A stretch of 64,000 nucleotides of DNA, taken from contig CAJUAV010000008.1 in the NCBI GenBank assembly GCA_910584485.1, positions 44,968 to 108,967 of the forward strand. Direction: 5' to 3'. The DNA is from an uncultured Alistipes sp. (GTDB taxonomy: Bacteria; Bacteroidota; Bacteroidia; Bacteroidales; Rikenellaceae). Positions 32,178 through 41,365 of this stretch are shown here, piece by piece; the stretch's first letter is position 1; each line of letters starts with the position of its first letter. Below the pieces are notes generated by a model. It was given only the letters and a program-made list of their open reading frames with translations. It searched no databases and was not told the origin of the DNA. Made by a program: the position numbers and the translations under genes.

Positions 32178-34907
32178 ATGGCAGACGTAAAACGAGTTTA
32201 CACCTTCGGCAACAAAGAGGCCGAGGGTAACGGTAAAATGCGTGAGCTGCTGGGCGGTAAAGGTGCGAACCTCGCGGAGATGAACCTCATCGGCATCCCC
32301 GTGCCCCCGGGATTCACGATCACGACGGAGGTATGCGCCGAGTACTACGCCCAGGGCAAGGAGGCGGTGATCGCCCTGCTGAAGCCCGAGGTCGAGAAGG
32401 CCGTGGCCAAGATCGAAACGCTCACGGGCCGCAAGTTCGGCGACAAGCAGATGCCGCTGCTCCTCTCGGTACGTTCGGGTGCCCGCGCATCGATGCCGGG
32501 CATGATGGATACGATCCTCAACCTCGGCATGAACGACGAAGCCGTCGAGGCGATGGCCCAGCTCAGCGGCAACCCCCGCTTCGCCTGGGACTCGTACCGC
32601 CGCTTCGTCCAGATGTACGGCGACGTGGTGCTCGAAATGAAACCCGCGTCGAAAGAGGACCAGGATCCCTTCGAGGAGCTGATCGAGGCCCAGAAGGCCA
32701 AGCGCGGCATCGTGAAGGATACGGACCTCACGACGGAGGATCTGAAGGAGCTCGTGGCCGCCTTCAAGGCAGCCGTCAAGGAGCGCACGGGCAAGGAGTT
32801 CCCCGTATGCCCCTGGGAGCAGCTCTGGGGCGCCGTCTGCGCCGTCTTCGGTTCGTGGATGAACGACCGCGCCATCCTCTACCGCAAACTCAACAACATC
32901 CCCGCCGAGTGGGGCACGGCCGTATCGGTCATGGCCATGGTATTCGGCAACATGGGCGACAACTCGGCCACGGGTGTCGCCTTCTCGCGCGACGCCGCGA
33001 CGGGTGAGAACATCTTCAACGGCGAGTACCTCATCAACGCCCAGGGCGAAGACGTCGTAGCCGGCGTCCGCACCCCGCAGCAGATCACGATCGAGGGTTC
33101 GCGCCGCTGGGCCAAGGCCCAGAACATCTCCGAGGAGGAGCGTGCCGCCAAGTACCCCTCGCTCGAGGAGGTGATGCCCGAGGTTTACAAGGAGCTCGAC
33201 GAGATCCAGCACCACCTCGAGCAGCACTATACCGACATGCAGGACATCGAGTTCACGATCCAGGACGGCAAGCTCTGGATGCTCCAGTGCCGCAACGGCA
33301 AGCGCACGGGTGCCGCCATGGTCAAGATCGCCATGGACATGCTCCGCGAGGGCGTGATCGACGAGAAGACGGCCGTGCTCCGCTGCGAGCCCGCCAAGCT
33401 CGACGAGCTGCTGCACCCCGTATTCGACAAGAAGGCGATCGCCTCGGCCAAGGTCATCACAAAGGGTCTGCCCGCCTCGCCGGGCGCTGCGACGGGTCCC
33501 GTCGTATTCTTCGCCGACGACGCTGCGACGGTGCTCGCCGAAACGGGCAAGAAGGCCGTACTGGTCCGCATCGAGACCTCGCCCGAGGACCTCAAGGGCA
33601 TGCTCGACGCCGCAGGCATCCTGACCGCACGCGGCGGCATGACCTCGCACGCGGCCGTCGTGGCGCGCGGTATGGGCAAATGCTGCGTATCGGGTGCCGG
33701 CGAACTCGAAATCGACTACAAGGCCCGCACGATCAAGGTGAACGGCATCACCGTCAAGGAGGGCGACTGGATCTCGCTGAACGGTTCGACGGGTGAGGTC
33801 TACCTCGGCGAGGTGGCTACGCGCGCCGCCGACTTGAGCGGCGATTTCGCCAAGCTCATGGAGCTGGCCGGCAAGTACTCCGTGCTGAAGGTGCGCGCCA
33901 ACGCCGACACGCCCAAGGATGCCGCACAGGCCTTCGCCTTCGGTGCCGAGGGTATCGGTCTGTGCCGCACGGAGCACATGTTCTTCGAGGGCGACCGCAT
34001 CAAGGCGATCCGCGAAATGATCCTCGCCGACGACGAGGCCGGCCGCCGCGTGGCGCTGGCGAAGCTGCTGCCGATCCAGCGCGGCGACTTCGAGGGCCTC
34101 TTCAAGGCGATGAACGGATTCCCCGTGACCGTCCGCCTGCTCGATCCCCCTCTGCACGAGTTCGTGCCGCACGATCTGAAGGGCCAGCAGGAGATGGCTG
34201 CCGAAATGAACGTGCCCGTCGAGAAGATCATCGCCAAGGTCGAGGCCCTGGCCGAGTTCAACCCGATGCTGGGTCACCGCGGCTGCCGTCTGGGCAACAC
34301 CTATCCCGAAATCACCGAGATGCAGGCGCGCGCCATCATCGAGGCCGCGATGAACGTCAAGGCTTCGGGGCTCCCCGTACACGTGGAGATCATGGTGCCG
34401 CTCGTAGGTAACCACAAGGAGCTCCGCTATCAGAAGAACATCATCGACGAGACCGCCAACCGCGTATTCGCCGAGCGCAACGACCGCATCGACTACATGG
34501 TCGGTACGATGATCGAGGTGCCGCGCGCCGCCGTGACGGCCAACCAGATCGCCGAGGTGGCCCAGTTCTTCTCGTTCGGTACGAACGACCTGACGCAGAT
34601 GACGCTCGGCTTCTCGCGCGACGACATTTCGAAGTTCCTGCCCGTCTACCTCGAGAAGGGAATCCTGAAGAACGACCCGTTCCAGATCCTCGACCGCAAC
34701 GGTGTCGGCCAGCTCATCCGCGAGGCGGTCTTCAAGGGCCGCGGCACGCGCGAGAACCTCAAGTGCGGTATCTGCGGCGAGCACGGCGGCGAGCCTTCGT
34801 CGGTCGAGTTCTGCCACTACGCCGGTCTGAACTACGTCAGCTGCTCGCCCTTCCGTGTGCCCATCGCACGCCTGGCAGCGGCTCACGCAGCGCTGAACCA
34901 GAAGTAG
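32178..34907 (+). CDS. ppdK: Pyruvate, phosphate dikinase
   Basis: 909-residue cytoplasmic enzyme interconverting pyruvate, ATP and phosphate with phosphoenolpyruvate, AMP and pyrophosphate. Domains in order: ATP-grasp (GGKGANLAEMNLIGIPVPPG; SVRSGARASMPGMMDTILN), the phosphohistidine swivelling domain with GGMTSHAAVVARGMGKCCVS near residue 480, and the C-terminal PEP/pyruvate barrel with GLCRTEHMFF and the catalytic Cys in CGICGEHGGEP. Codons use more T-ending forms (GGT, GTA) than neighbours, fitting high expression. A single gene with its own terminator. It can serve PEP synthesis or PPi-linked glycolysis in anaerobic Bacteroidetes. Confidence 0.97.
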   Translation: MADVKRVYTFGNKEAEGNGKMRELLGGKGANLAEMNLIGIPVPPGFTITTEVCAEYYAQGKEAVIALLKPEVEKAVAKIETLTGRKFGDKQMPLLLSVRSGARASMPGMMDTILNLGMNDEAVEAMAQLSGNPRFAWDSYRRFVQMYGDVVLEMKPASKEDQDPFEELIEAQKAKRGIVKDTDLTTEDLKELVAAFKAAVKERTGKEFPVCPWEQLWGAVCAVFGSWMNDRAILYRKLNNIPAEWGTAVSVMAMVFGNMGDNSATGVAFSRDAATGENIFNGEYLINAQGEDVVAGVRTPQQITIEGSRRWAKAQNISEEERAAKYPSLEEVMPEVYKELDEIQHHLEQHYTDMQDIEFTIQDGKLWMLQCRNGKRTGAAMVKIAMDMLREGVIDEKTAVLRCEPAKLDELLHPVFDKKAIASAKVITKGLPASPGAATGPVVFFADDAATVLAETGKKAVLVRIETSPEDLKGMLDAAGILTARGGMTSHAAVVARGMGKCCVSGAGELEIDYKARTIKVNGITVKEGDWISLNGSTGEVYLGEVATRAADLSGDFAKLMELAGKYSVLKVRANADTPKDAAQAFAFGAEGIGLCRTEHMFFEGDRIKAIREMILADDEAGRRVALAKLLPIQRGDFEGLFKAMNGFPVTVRLLDPPLHEFVPHDLKGQQEMAAEMNVPVEKIIAKVEALAEFNPMLGHRGCRLGNTYPEITEMQARAIIEAAMNVKASGLPVHVEIMVPLVGNHKELRYQKNIIDETANRVFAERNDRIDYMVGTMIEVPRAAVTANQIAEVAQFFSFGTNDLTQMTLGFSRDDISKFLPVYLEKGILKNDPFQILDRNGVGQLIREAVFKGRGTRENLKCGICGEHGGEPSSVEFCHYAGLNYVSCSPFRVPIARLAAAHAALNQK

Positions 34908-34931
34908 CCCTCTTTTCGGCTGCGAAAAGCG

Positions 34932-34968
34932 CCGCGCCCCTCGGTTTCGAGGGGCGCGGTTGTTTGTA
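34932..34968 (+). terminator. Terminator after ppdK
   Basis: Stem CCGCGCCCCTC/GAGGGGCGCGG (34932-34942 with 34949-34959), 6-nt loop, followed by TTGTTTGTAT. Confidence 0.8.
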
Positions 34969-35047
34969 TATGGAGGGGCTTCGGACGAGGTCGCGGGTCT
35001 GCGCCATCGAAACCCTCCGCCGCACGCTTTTCCGAATATTTTTGCCG

Positions 35048-35245
35048 GTTCGCCGACGGCGGCAGGACGGGCATTTCGAGCGGCTCGACGCGAGATTTGC
35101 CGTCCGCCGCATGGGGCGGCGGCGAACGGCACGCGCTGAAGCGCGCAAACAACCCCCACCGCACGACAAGCGGAACGCGCTAAAGCGCTCAAACAGGCCT
35201 CTCACCCCGCACGACAAACGGCATGCGCCGAAGCGCGCAATCCGA
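35048..35245 (+). repeat. Repeat element B copy 4 plus three ~45-bp tandem units
   Basis: B copy 35048-35130. Tandem units then start CGGCACGCGC (35127), CGGAACGCGC (35171) and CGGCATGCGC (35219), each with a GCGC/GCGC mini-hairpin and, in the first two, the end CGCACGACAA. These fill the 449-bp gene-free interval between ppdK and the next gene together with the ppdK terminator. Confidence 0.75.
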
Positions 35246-35356
35246 ACTCGGAACCAAAGTCGACAACTGCCTCGCAGAGCGGACTGCCTGCAAAAAAAGC
35301 AGCGGCAGCCCGAAAACCTCCGTGCCGCCGCTGCCCGATCGAGACGGGTCCGTCCG

Positions 35357-35830
35357 TCAGAAATGGAATTTCACCGCCAGGCCGAAGTTCCACAGGCCGG
35401 GTTTATAGAAACCCTTCTTGTCACCACCCGCCACGGCACCGATCATCGGTCGGTAGTCGACTTCGAGTGAAATAGGCGTATGGCGGAAGCGGCAGCCGAA
35501 GGCCACCGAGCCCACGGCGCCCACCAGGAATCCCGCATCCTTGAACTTATAGGCACCCAGCGCAGCACCGACACCCGCATTGAGGTACCAGTCGCAGGTG
35601 CGGGGCGTCCAGTCGGTCCACTTGCAGCAGCGCCAGTTATAAAGGCCCGTCACGGCGATACCGTCGTAGTTGGGGAAGGCCAGCGTGAACTGCAGGAAGC
35701 GGTCGGCCGAGAGGTCGCGCTCGTAGAGCAACTCGATCGAACCGCCGGCACGCAGACCGACCGCCTGATTCTGCGCTTCGACCGCTACGGCCGAGAGGCA
35801 GATCGCCAAAAGCAAAAAGATTTTTTTCAT
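35357..35830 (-). CDS. Small outer-membrane beta-barrel-like protein
   Basis: 157 residues with a signal peptide (MKKIFLLLAICLSAVAVEAQ) and alternating hydrophobic strands ending WNFGLAVKFHF, the C-terminal aromatic pattern of outer-membrane barrels. Strands such as GFLVGAVGSVAFGCRF and ISLEVDYRPMIGAV suggest an eight-strand barrel. Two adjacent cysteines (RCCKW) and another nearby could form a surface disulfide. No family name can be given. It is a single gene, tail-on to the repeats at 35.1 kb, with no obvious promoter box. Confidence 0.7.
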   Translation of the reverse strand: MKKIFLLLAICLSAVAVEAQNQAVGLRAGGSIELLYERDLSADRFLQFTLAFPNYDGIAVTGLYNWRCCKWTDWTPRTCDWYLNAGVGAALGAYKFKDAGFLVGAVGSVAFGCRFRHTPISLEVDYRPMIGAVAGGDKKGFYKPGLWNFGLAVKFHF

Positions 35831-35941
35831 TGTTCTCGTATTATAAGGTCATTCTGTACGGGTCTCGTCGCCGACGGAAGCGCCTCGCAGGGCGGGCATC
35901 GGTCGGCCCGCAGAACCCTGCCAAAATCGTTCCATCGGCAC

Positions 35942-35973
35942 AAAAAACGGATCGTTTTTTTTGAAACGATCCG
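35942..35973 (-). terminator. Terminator of the glyS-ruvX-def run
   Basis: On the minus strand, stem CGGATCGTT/AACGATCCG (35965-35973 with 35948-35956) followed by T6, 45 nt past the def stop. Confidence 0.85.
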
Positions 35974-36017
35974 CATTTCGGTCGGTTCGCCGGCCTCGCA
36001 GGCTGACGATCGCGCCC

Positions 36018-36563
36018 CTATTTCGTCTTGTAGGCGCAGCGATACTTTCCCTTCGAGAGGCCGAGCAGCTTGCTCTTGAGCAGCTGGCGGCGCAGCGGCG
36101 AGAGACGGTCCGTGAAGACCTTGCCGTCGAGGTGGTCGTACTCGTGCTGGATGACGCGCGCACGCATGCCGTCGAACTCCTCGTCGTGCTCGACGAAATC
36201 GGCATCGAGGTAGCGCATGCGGATCGCCGCGGGACGCCGCACATCCTCGTGCAGCCCCGGCAGCGAGAGGCAACCCTCGTTGAAGAGCTCCGTCTCCTCC
36301 GACACGGCGTAGATCTCGGGATTGATGAAGGCGCGCCGATAGTCGCGGCAGCGTTCGTCCTCCTCGCCCCAGGCCGAGCAGTCGACCACGAACAGGCGGA
36401 TGTTGCGTCCGATCTGCGGCGCGGCCAGGCCGCAGCCATCGGCCTCGGCCATCGTCAGAAACATATCCTCGATGAGCTTCGGCAGCTCGGGATACTCCTT
36501 GGTCACTTCGGCGGAGGGTTTGCGCAGCACCTCCGCCCCGAATATTACGATGGGATAAATCAT
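36018..36563 (-). CDS. def: Peptide deformylase
   Basis: 181-residue cytoplasmic metalloenzyme that removes the formyl group from nascent polypeptides. All three family motifs are present: GCGLAAPQIG (GxGLAAPQ), EGCLSLPG with the metal Cys, and HEYDHLDG (HExxH). The ATG at 36563 overlaps the ruvX stop by 4 bp (ATGA), implying translational coupling. A longer frame upstream is only overlap with ruvX. Confidence 0.97.
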   Translation of the reverse strand: MIYPIVIFGAEVLRKPSAEVTKEYPELPKLIEDMFLTMAEADGCGLAAPQIGRNIRLFVVDCSAWGEEDERCRDYRRAFINPEIYAVSEETELFNEGCLSLPGLHEDVRRPAAIRMRYLDADFVEHDEEFDGMRARVIQHEYDHLDGKVFTDRLSPLRRQLLKSKLLGLSKGKYRCAYKTK

Positions 36564-36973
36564 GTTCGGTATTGCATGTAATCTTCCAGAATCAGGGTTG
36601 CGGCGATGCGGTCGACGGTCGCCTTGTCGCGACGCGCCTGCCGCTTCATGCCGCCGTCGATCATCGCCCGATGGGCCAGCACCGAGGTGAAACGCTCGTC
36701 GTAGAAGGTCACCTCCTTGTCGGGATAGGCGGCCCGCAGCCGACGCGCCAGCGGCTCGATGAAACGCCACGTTTCGGAGGGCGTGCCGTTCATCTGCAAC
36801 GGCTTGCCCAGGACGATCGTCGAGACCTCCTCGCGACGGAAATAGTCCGCCAGCCACCGCTCCAGCTCCCGCGTCTCGACGGTCGTCAGACCGCCCGCGA
36901 TGAGCCGCAGCGGATCGCTCACGGCAATGCCCGTACGGCGAACACCGTAATCGATGGCCAGAATGCGTCCCAT
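36560..36973 (-). CDS. ruvX: Putative pre-16S rRNA nuclease / Holliday junction resolvase YqgF
   Basis: 137 residues with an RNase H-like fold. The first catalytic Asp is in RILAIDYGVRRTGIAVSD; further conserved segments are VLGKPLQMNGT, YDERFTS (second acidic residue) and the last Asp in DRIAATLILEDYM. Family members process the 5' end of 16S rRNA and were earlier proposed as resolvases. It lies between glyS (40 bp upstream, with a small GGGGC/GCCCC hairpin in the gap) and def (4-bp overlap), so the three are probably one operon. Confidence 0.93.
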   Translation of the reverse strand: MGRILAIDYGVRRTGIAVSDPLRLIAGGLTTVETRELERWLADYFRREEVSTIVLGKPLQMNGTPSETWRFIEPLARRLRAAYPDKEVTFYDERFTSVLAHRAMIDGGMKRQARRDKATVDRIAATLILEDYMQYRT

Positions 36974-37013
36974 GGGTCCGATCTTCGGCGGGGCCGCAGC
37001 CCCCTGCCTGCTT

Positions 37014-38558
37014 TTAGAGGTTCAGTTTCTTGAACAGACGGCGGTACGAGCAGGCCTCGTCGACCATGGCGTGCAGCTCCTCGATCCGCACGCGCTCCTG
37101 CTCCATCGTGTCGCGGTGACGCACCGTCACGGTACCGTCTTCGAGCGTCTGCCCGTCGACCGTCACGCAGAACGGCGTACCGACGGCGTCCTGACGACGG
37201 TAGCGCTTGCCGACCGAATCCTTCTCGTCGTAGACCACGTTGTAGTCGTACTTGAGATCGTCGACGATCCGCTGCGCCACCTCGGGCATGCCGTCCTTCT
37301 TGACGAGCGGCAGCACGGCCACCTTGATCGGCGCCAGCGCCGCAGGGAACTTCAGCACGACACGGCGATCGCCTCCGTCGAGCTGCTCCTCGGTATAGGC
37401 GGCCGACATGACCTGCAGGAACATGCGGTCGACGCCGATCGAGGTCTCGACCACATAGGGCACATAGCTCTCGCCCGTCTCGGGATCGAAATACTGGATC
37501 TTCTTGCCCGAGAGGCGCTGGTGGTTCGAGAGGTCGAAATCGGTGCGCGAGTGGATGCCCTCGACCTCCTTGAAGCCGAACGGGAAGTTGTACTCGATAT
37601 CGGTGGCGGCGTTGGCGTAGTGGGCCAGCTTCTCGTGGTCGTGGAAGCGATAGTTCGCATCGCCGAAGCCGAGCGCGCGGTGCCAGGCCATGCGCGTCTC
37701 CTTCCACTTGTTCCACCAATCCATCTCGCTGCCCGGACGCACGAAGAACTGCATCTCCATCTGCTCGAACTCGCGCATGCGGAAGATGAACTGGCGGGCG
37801 ACGATCTCGTTGCGGAAAGCCTTGCCGATCTGCGCGATGCCGAACGGCAGCTTCATGCGGCCCGTCTTCTGGACGTTCAGGAAATTGACGAAGATGCCCT
37901 GCGCCGTCTCGGGACGCAGGTAGATCGTGTTGGCGCCTTCGGCCGTCGAACCCATCTGCGTGGAGAACATCAGGTTGAACTGGCGCACCTCGGTCCAGTT
38001 GCGCGTGCCCGAAATCGGGCAGACGATCTCGCAGTCGAGGATGATCTGCCGCAGCCCGTCGAGGTCGTTCGCATTCATCGCCTCGGCGAAGCGGGCATGC
38101 ACCTCGTCGCGCTTGGCGGCCGTCTCGGCCACGCGGGGCGAGGTGGCGCGGTACTGCGCCTCGTCGAACTGCTCTCCGAAACGCTTGCGCGCCTTCTCGA
38201 CCTCCTTTTCGATCTTCTCGTCCTGCTTGGCGAGCCAGTCCTCGATCAGCACGTCGGCGCGATAGCGCTTCTTCGAATCGCGGTTGTCGATGAGCGGGTC
38301 GTTGAAGGCGGCCACGTGGCCCGAAGCCTCCCACGTCTTGGGGTGCATGAAGATGGCGGCATCGAGGCCGACGATGTTTTCGTGCAGCTTGACCATCGAA
38401 TCCCACCAGTAGCGCTTGATGTTGTTTTTCAGCTCGACGCCGTTCTGGCCGTAGTCGTAGACGGCGCCCAGACCGTCGTAAATCTCGCTCGACGGGAATA
38501 CGAAGCCGTACTCCTTGCAGTGAGCCACCAGTTTCTTGAAGAGTTCTTCCTGTGTCAT
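37014..38558 (-). CDS. glyS: Glycyl-tRNA synthetase (homodimeric class II)
   Basis: 514 residues; attaches glycine to tRNA-Gly. The N-terminal QEELFKKLVAHCKEYGFVFP and IYDGLGAVYDYGQNGVELK are the eukaryote/archaea-like alpha2-type GlyRS signature used by Bacteroidetes. Class II motif 2 is in FGIAQIGKAFRNEI, motif 3 near VVETSIGVDRMF, and the anticodon domain carries AALAPIKVAVLPLVKK. The ATG at 38558 was chosen; the 32 extra upstream codons lie in the leader. The gene leads the glyS-ruvX-def run. Confidence 0.96.
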   Translation of the reverse strand: MTQEELFKKLVAHCKEYGFVFPSSEIYDGLGAVYDYGQNGVELKNNIKRYWWDSMVKLHENIVGLDAAIFMHPKTWEASGHVAAFNDPLIDNRDSKKRYRADVLIEDWLAKQDEKIEKEVEKARKRFGEQFDEAQYRATSPRVAETAAKRDEVHARFAEAMNANDLDGLRQIILDCEIVCPISGTRNWTEVRQFNLMFSTQMGSTAEGANTIYLRPETAQGIFVNFLNVQKTGRMKLPFGIAQIGKAFRNEIVARQFIFRMREFEQMEMQFFVRPGSEMDWWNKWKETRMAWHRALGFGDANYRFHDHEKLAHYANAATDIEYNFPFGFKEVEGIHSRTDFDLSNHQRLSGKKIQYFDPETGESYVPYVVETSIGVDRMFLQVMSAAYTEEQLDGGDRRVVLKFPAALAPIKVAVLPLVKKDGMPEVAQRIVDDLKYDYNVVYDEKDSVGKRYRRQDAVGTPFCVTVDGQTLEDGTVTVRHRDTMEQERVRIEELHAMVDEACSYRRLFKKLNL

Positions 38559-38667
38559 GGTATGCGATTTTGTAACTTCCTCGTTATGAACACCGAAGAT
38601 ACGAAAATCGCGCGCAGGCGCCGGCCCGTTCGACTCTCGCCGCACGGCACGCATCTTCGATAGAGGT

Positions 38668-38675
38668 CAAAGATA
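38668..38675 (-). promoter_or_regulatory. -7 box upstream of glyS
   Basis: TATCTTTG on the minus strand, 110 nt before the ATG. A one-mismatch alternative, TATCTTCG, lies closer at about 38595-38602. Confidence 0.55.
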
Positions 38676-38730
38676 CGAAAAAATCGGATGCGATGCACCG
38701 CGTGCAGGCGATTTTGGAAGAAAAGAATCC

Positions 38731-38803
38731 CCTTGCCGCATGACGGCGGCGATCCTTCGGGCGCATTTCTGCCCTCGGCAAGGGGCGGCGGCGAACGGCC
38801 GCG
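38731..38803 (+). repeat. Diverged repeat of the B type
   Basis: CCCCTTGCCG ... CGGCAAGGGG arms (38731-38740 with about 38777-38786) followed by GCGGCGGCGAACGGC. The rest of the 407-bp gap between glyS and the XRE gene is otherwise unremarkable, with a short CTCGGCGTTCGC-type hairpin near 38855. Confidence 0.55.
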
Positions 38804-38965
38804 CTGCGTGCAAAGAGAAGCGCAGCGAGGGGCACGAAAGGCTACCGCCGAAAGCTCGGCGTTCGCATTCTTGCGAAAGATCGTGCCACTATGCGCATAA
38901 ATTCCGTTTCACAGACCGAACGGTCTGCAAAATATATCGGCGAACCGCCTTATTTTGTATAAAAT

Positions 38966-39211
38966 ATGAGTGGTCCCCGCATCGACATAACGTTCAATCG
39001 ACGCATTGCGCAAAAACTAAAGGCCCTGCGCAACGCACGGGGATTCTCGCAGATGCGCGTCGCGATGGATACGGGCATCAATGTGGGCAGAGCAGAAAGC
39101 GGTGCGCGCTCCCTCTCCGTTTACACGATTGCGGTTTTGTGCGCCTACTACGATACCCCTTTGGAGGAGTTTTTCGAAGGGATGCGACTAACCGCCGCTC
39201 CGTGGGAATAA
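38966..39211 (+). CDS. Small solo XRE-family HTH protein (3 of 3)
   Basis: 81 residues with HTH core IAQKLKALRNARGFSQMRVA, then NVGRAESGARSLSVYTIAVL and a C-terminal helix with PLEEFFEGM. It shares the layout and -EFF- signature of the proteins at 30107 and 30671. The sequence just before the ATG (TTATTTTGTATAAAAT) resembles the upstream of the first paralogue and is the only AT-rich patch nearby, suggesting a nearly leaderless promoter. It lies between repeat tracts, with no partner gene. Confidence 0.75.
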   Translation: MSGPRIDITFNRRIAQKLKALRNARGFSQMRVAMDTGINVGRAESGARSLSVYTIAVLCAYYDTPLEEFFEGMRLTAAPWE

Positions 39212-39269
39212 GCCGGTCGACCGATTCATGGAGACCGCCGACAATCCGATTACATAACACCAAGAGCTG

Positions 39270-39932
39270 ATTGCAGCGAACGGCACACGCCATGTGCGCG
39301 CTGTTCGGGCGCAGCTTGCGAAGGGACGCAGCGAGCGACGCGAATTAGCCGTACGTGCGTTCGGGCGCAGCTTGCGACGAGACGCAGCGAGCAGACGCGA
39401 GTTGCGGACCTTCGCCGCCGAAAGCCGCGGCCGGCCGATCCCTTGCGGGATCGAACTCTGCCTCGAACATTCGCCGATGGCGGAGGAGAGCAACGAGCGA
39501 GGTAAAAGGCCGTACGTACGTTCGGGCGCAGCTTGCGAAGAGACGCAGCGAGCGACGCGAGATGCGGGCCTTCGCACGGCGAAGCTGCGGCCCGCCGATC
39601 CCTCACGGGATCGAACCCGGCCTCGAAATTCGCCGACGGCGGAGAAGGACAATAGCAGACGCGCAATGGCCGTACATGCGTTGGGGCGCAGCTTGCGGAG
39701 GAACACAACGAACGGCGTGAGTTGCGGGCCTTCGCCGCCCAAAGCTGCGGCCCGCCGATCCCTCACGGGATCGAACCCGGCCCCGAACGTTTGCAGCCGA
39801 CAAAGAAGGGCAGCGAGCAGACGCGAGTTGCGGGCCTTCGCCGCCCAAAGCTGCGGCCCGCCGATCCCTTGCGGGATCGAACCCTGCCCCGAACGTTTGC
39901 AACCGACGAAGAAGGGCAGCGAGCAGACGCGG
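39270..39932 (+). repeat. Tandem repeat array of element C and linker modules
   Basis: The 727-bp gap between the XRE gene and the rpoN 3' end is filled by about four units. Each has a linker like TTCGGGCGCAGCTTGCGA followed by element C: TTGCGGGCCTTCGCCG, an inverted GCTGCGGCCCGCCGA, then GATCCCTnnnGGGATCGAAC. C copies begin near 39394, 39560, 39719 and 39827; the last two are 108 bp apart and almost identical. Single C copies recur near 53616 and 59268. Confidence 0.85.
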
Positions 39933-39938
39933 AGCAGC

Positions 39939-41357
39939 CTAAATCTGTTTGCGGAGGCGGGCGACGGGAATGCCGAGCATTTCGCGGTACTTGGCTACCG
40001 TGCGGCGGGCGATGCAGTAGCCGCGGTCGTTGAGCAGGTTCATGAGCACCTCGTCCGTCAGCGGATGGCGCTTGTCCTCCTCGTCGATGCACTTCTGCAA
40101 CAGCGTCTTGATCTCGTACGAGGAGACCTCCTCGCCCGACGAGGTCTGCATCGCCTCCGAGAAGAGCGACTTGAGCAGGATGATGCCGAACTGCGTCTGC
40201 ACGTATTTGCTGTTCACCACGCGCGAAATGGTCGAGACGTCGAGCCCCGTGCGGTCGGCGATGTCCTTCAGGATCATCGGCCGCAGCTTCGAGCGGTCGC
40301 CCGAGCGGAAATACTCCTGCTGGTAATCCAGAATCGTCTGCATGGTGCGCATGAGCGTGTCGTGGCGCTGCTTGATGGCCGAAATGAACCACTTGGCCGA
40401 ATCGATCTTGCTCTTGACGAACTGCAGCGCCTCGCGGTCCGCCTCGCGCACCTTGCCGTCGGCCTGCACCATGTCGCGGATCATCTCCACGTAGCGGCGG
40501 TTCACCCGCACCTCGGGTACGTTGTACGAATTGAGCGAGAGCTGGAAGCGCCCCTCCTGGCAGTCGAGCAGGAAATCGGGAATGATGTAGGGGGTGGTGT
40601 TGGTGCCCCCTTCGGCGTAGAGGTTGCCCGGCTTGGGGGCCAGGCGGCGGATCTCGGCGATCGCCTCGCGGAAATCGTCCTCCGAAATCTGGAGGCGGGC
40701 GATCAGCCGCTCGTAGTGCTTCTTGACGAACTCGTCGAAATAGGAGGTGAGGATCTTACGCGCCAGCCGACGGGCCCGCGAGTTGATCGGCAGCTGGTTC
40801 ATCTGCAACAGCAGGCACTCCTGCAGGTTGCGCGCCCCGACCCCCGCGGGCTCCAGCTCGTGGATGATCGACAGGAGCCGCTCGAGCTCCCCGGCCGTCG
40901 TCTCGATGCCCAGCGTGAAGGCGATGTCGTCGGCCACCGATTCGAGGTCGCGCCGCAGGTAGCCGTCCTCGTCGATGCTGCCCACCAGGTAGTTCACCAG
41001 CCGCGCATCGTGCTCCGAAAGGTTGCGGTAGCCCAGCTGCTCGATCAGGTACTCCTGCAGCGAACGACCCTCGGTCAGGTAGACGGGCCGCTGCTTGTCG
41101 TCGCGCGAAAAGTTGTTCAGACGGCTTTTGTAGGAGGGCGTGTCGTCCTCGCGCAGGTATTCGTCGACCGAAATCTCCTGCGGCTGCTCCTCATCGGAGG
41201 AACGCTCCTCCTCTTCGAGCACGATGTTCTCCTCGATCTCCTGCTTGATGCGCTGCTCGAGCTGTACGGTGGGCAGCTCCAGCAGCTTGATCATCTGAAT
41301 CTGCTGCGGAGAGAGTTTCTGCTGCAACGACAGCAGCTGTTTCTGTGCGATTGCCAT
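39939..41357 (-). CDS. rpoN: RNA polymerase sigma-54 factor
   Basis: 472 residues. Region I is Gln/Leu-rich (LLSLQQKLSPQQIQMIKLLE), which contacts activators; an acidic region II follows (NIVLEEEERSSDEE), then the core-binding domain, an HTH and the RpoN box ARRTVAKYRE near residue 457 that reads the -24 element. Sigma-54 requires an AAA+ enhancer-binding protein, none of which is in the window. A strong -24/-12 site does occur at 52720-52736. The gene follows asnS but is separated from it by a good terminator. Confidence 0.97.
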   Translation of the reverse strand: MAIAQKQLLSLQQKLSPQQIQMIKLLELPTVQLEQRIKQEIEENIVLEEEERSSDEEQPQEISVDEYLREDDTPSYKSRLNNFSRDDKQRPVYLTEGRSLQEYLIEQLGYRNLSEHDARLVNYLVGSIDEDGYLRRDLESVADDIAFTLGIETTAGELERLLSIIHELEPAGVGARNLQECLLLQMNQLPINSRARRLARKILTSYFDEFVKKHYERLIARLQISEDDFREAIAEIRRLAPKPGNLYAEGGTNTTPYIIPDFLLDCQEGRFQLSLNSYNVPEVRVNRRYVEMIRDMVQADGKVREADREALQFVKSKIDSAKWFISAIKQRHDTLMRTMQTILDYQQEYFRSGDRSKLRPMILKDIADRTGLDVSTISRVVNSKYVQTQFGIILLKSLFSEAMQTSSGEEVSSYEIKTLLQKCIDEEDKRHPLTDEVLMNLLNDRGYCIARRTVAKYREMLGIPVARLRKQI

Positions 41358-41365
41358 CTTATCCT

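Noticed and set aside
38880..38895. Second possible sigma-54 site on the minus strand
   Set aside because: The TGGCACG half is present but the -12 element reads TTCGC, not TTGC, and no gene lies in the right place.
39250..39766. Minus-strand frames of 150-190 codons through the C array
   Set aside because: They encode repetitive Arg/Ser/Ala strings that follow the DNA repeat, with no start signals or homologous fold.
39390..39900. tRNA-like T-arm (GGTTCGATCCC on the minus strand) in the C elements
   Set aside because: The 11-nt match recurs in every repeat copy, but no acceptor, D or anticodon arms can be drawn around it. It is part of the GATCCC/GGGATC hairpin.
39270..39932. CRISPR array
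   Set aside because: The repeats are long (about 100 bp), diverged, and not separated by uniform unique spacers; no cas genes are present.
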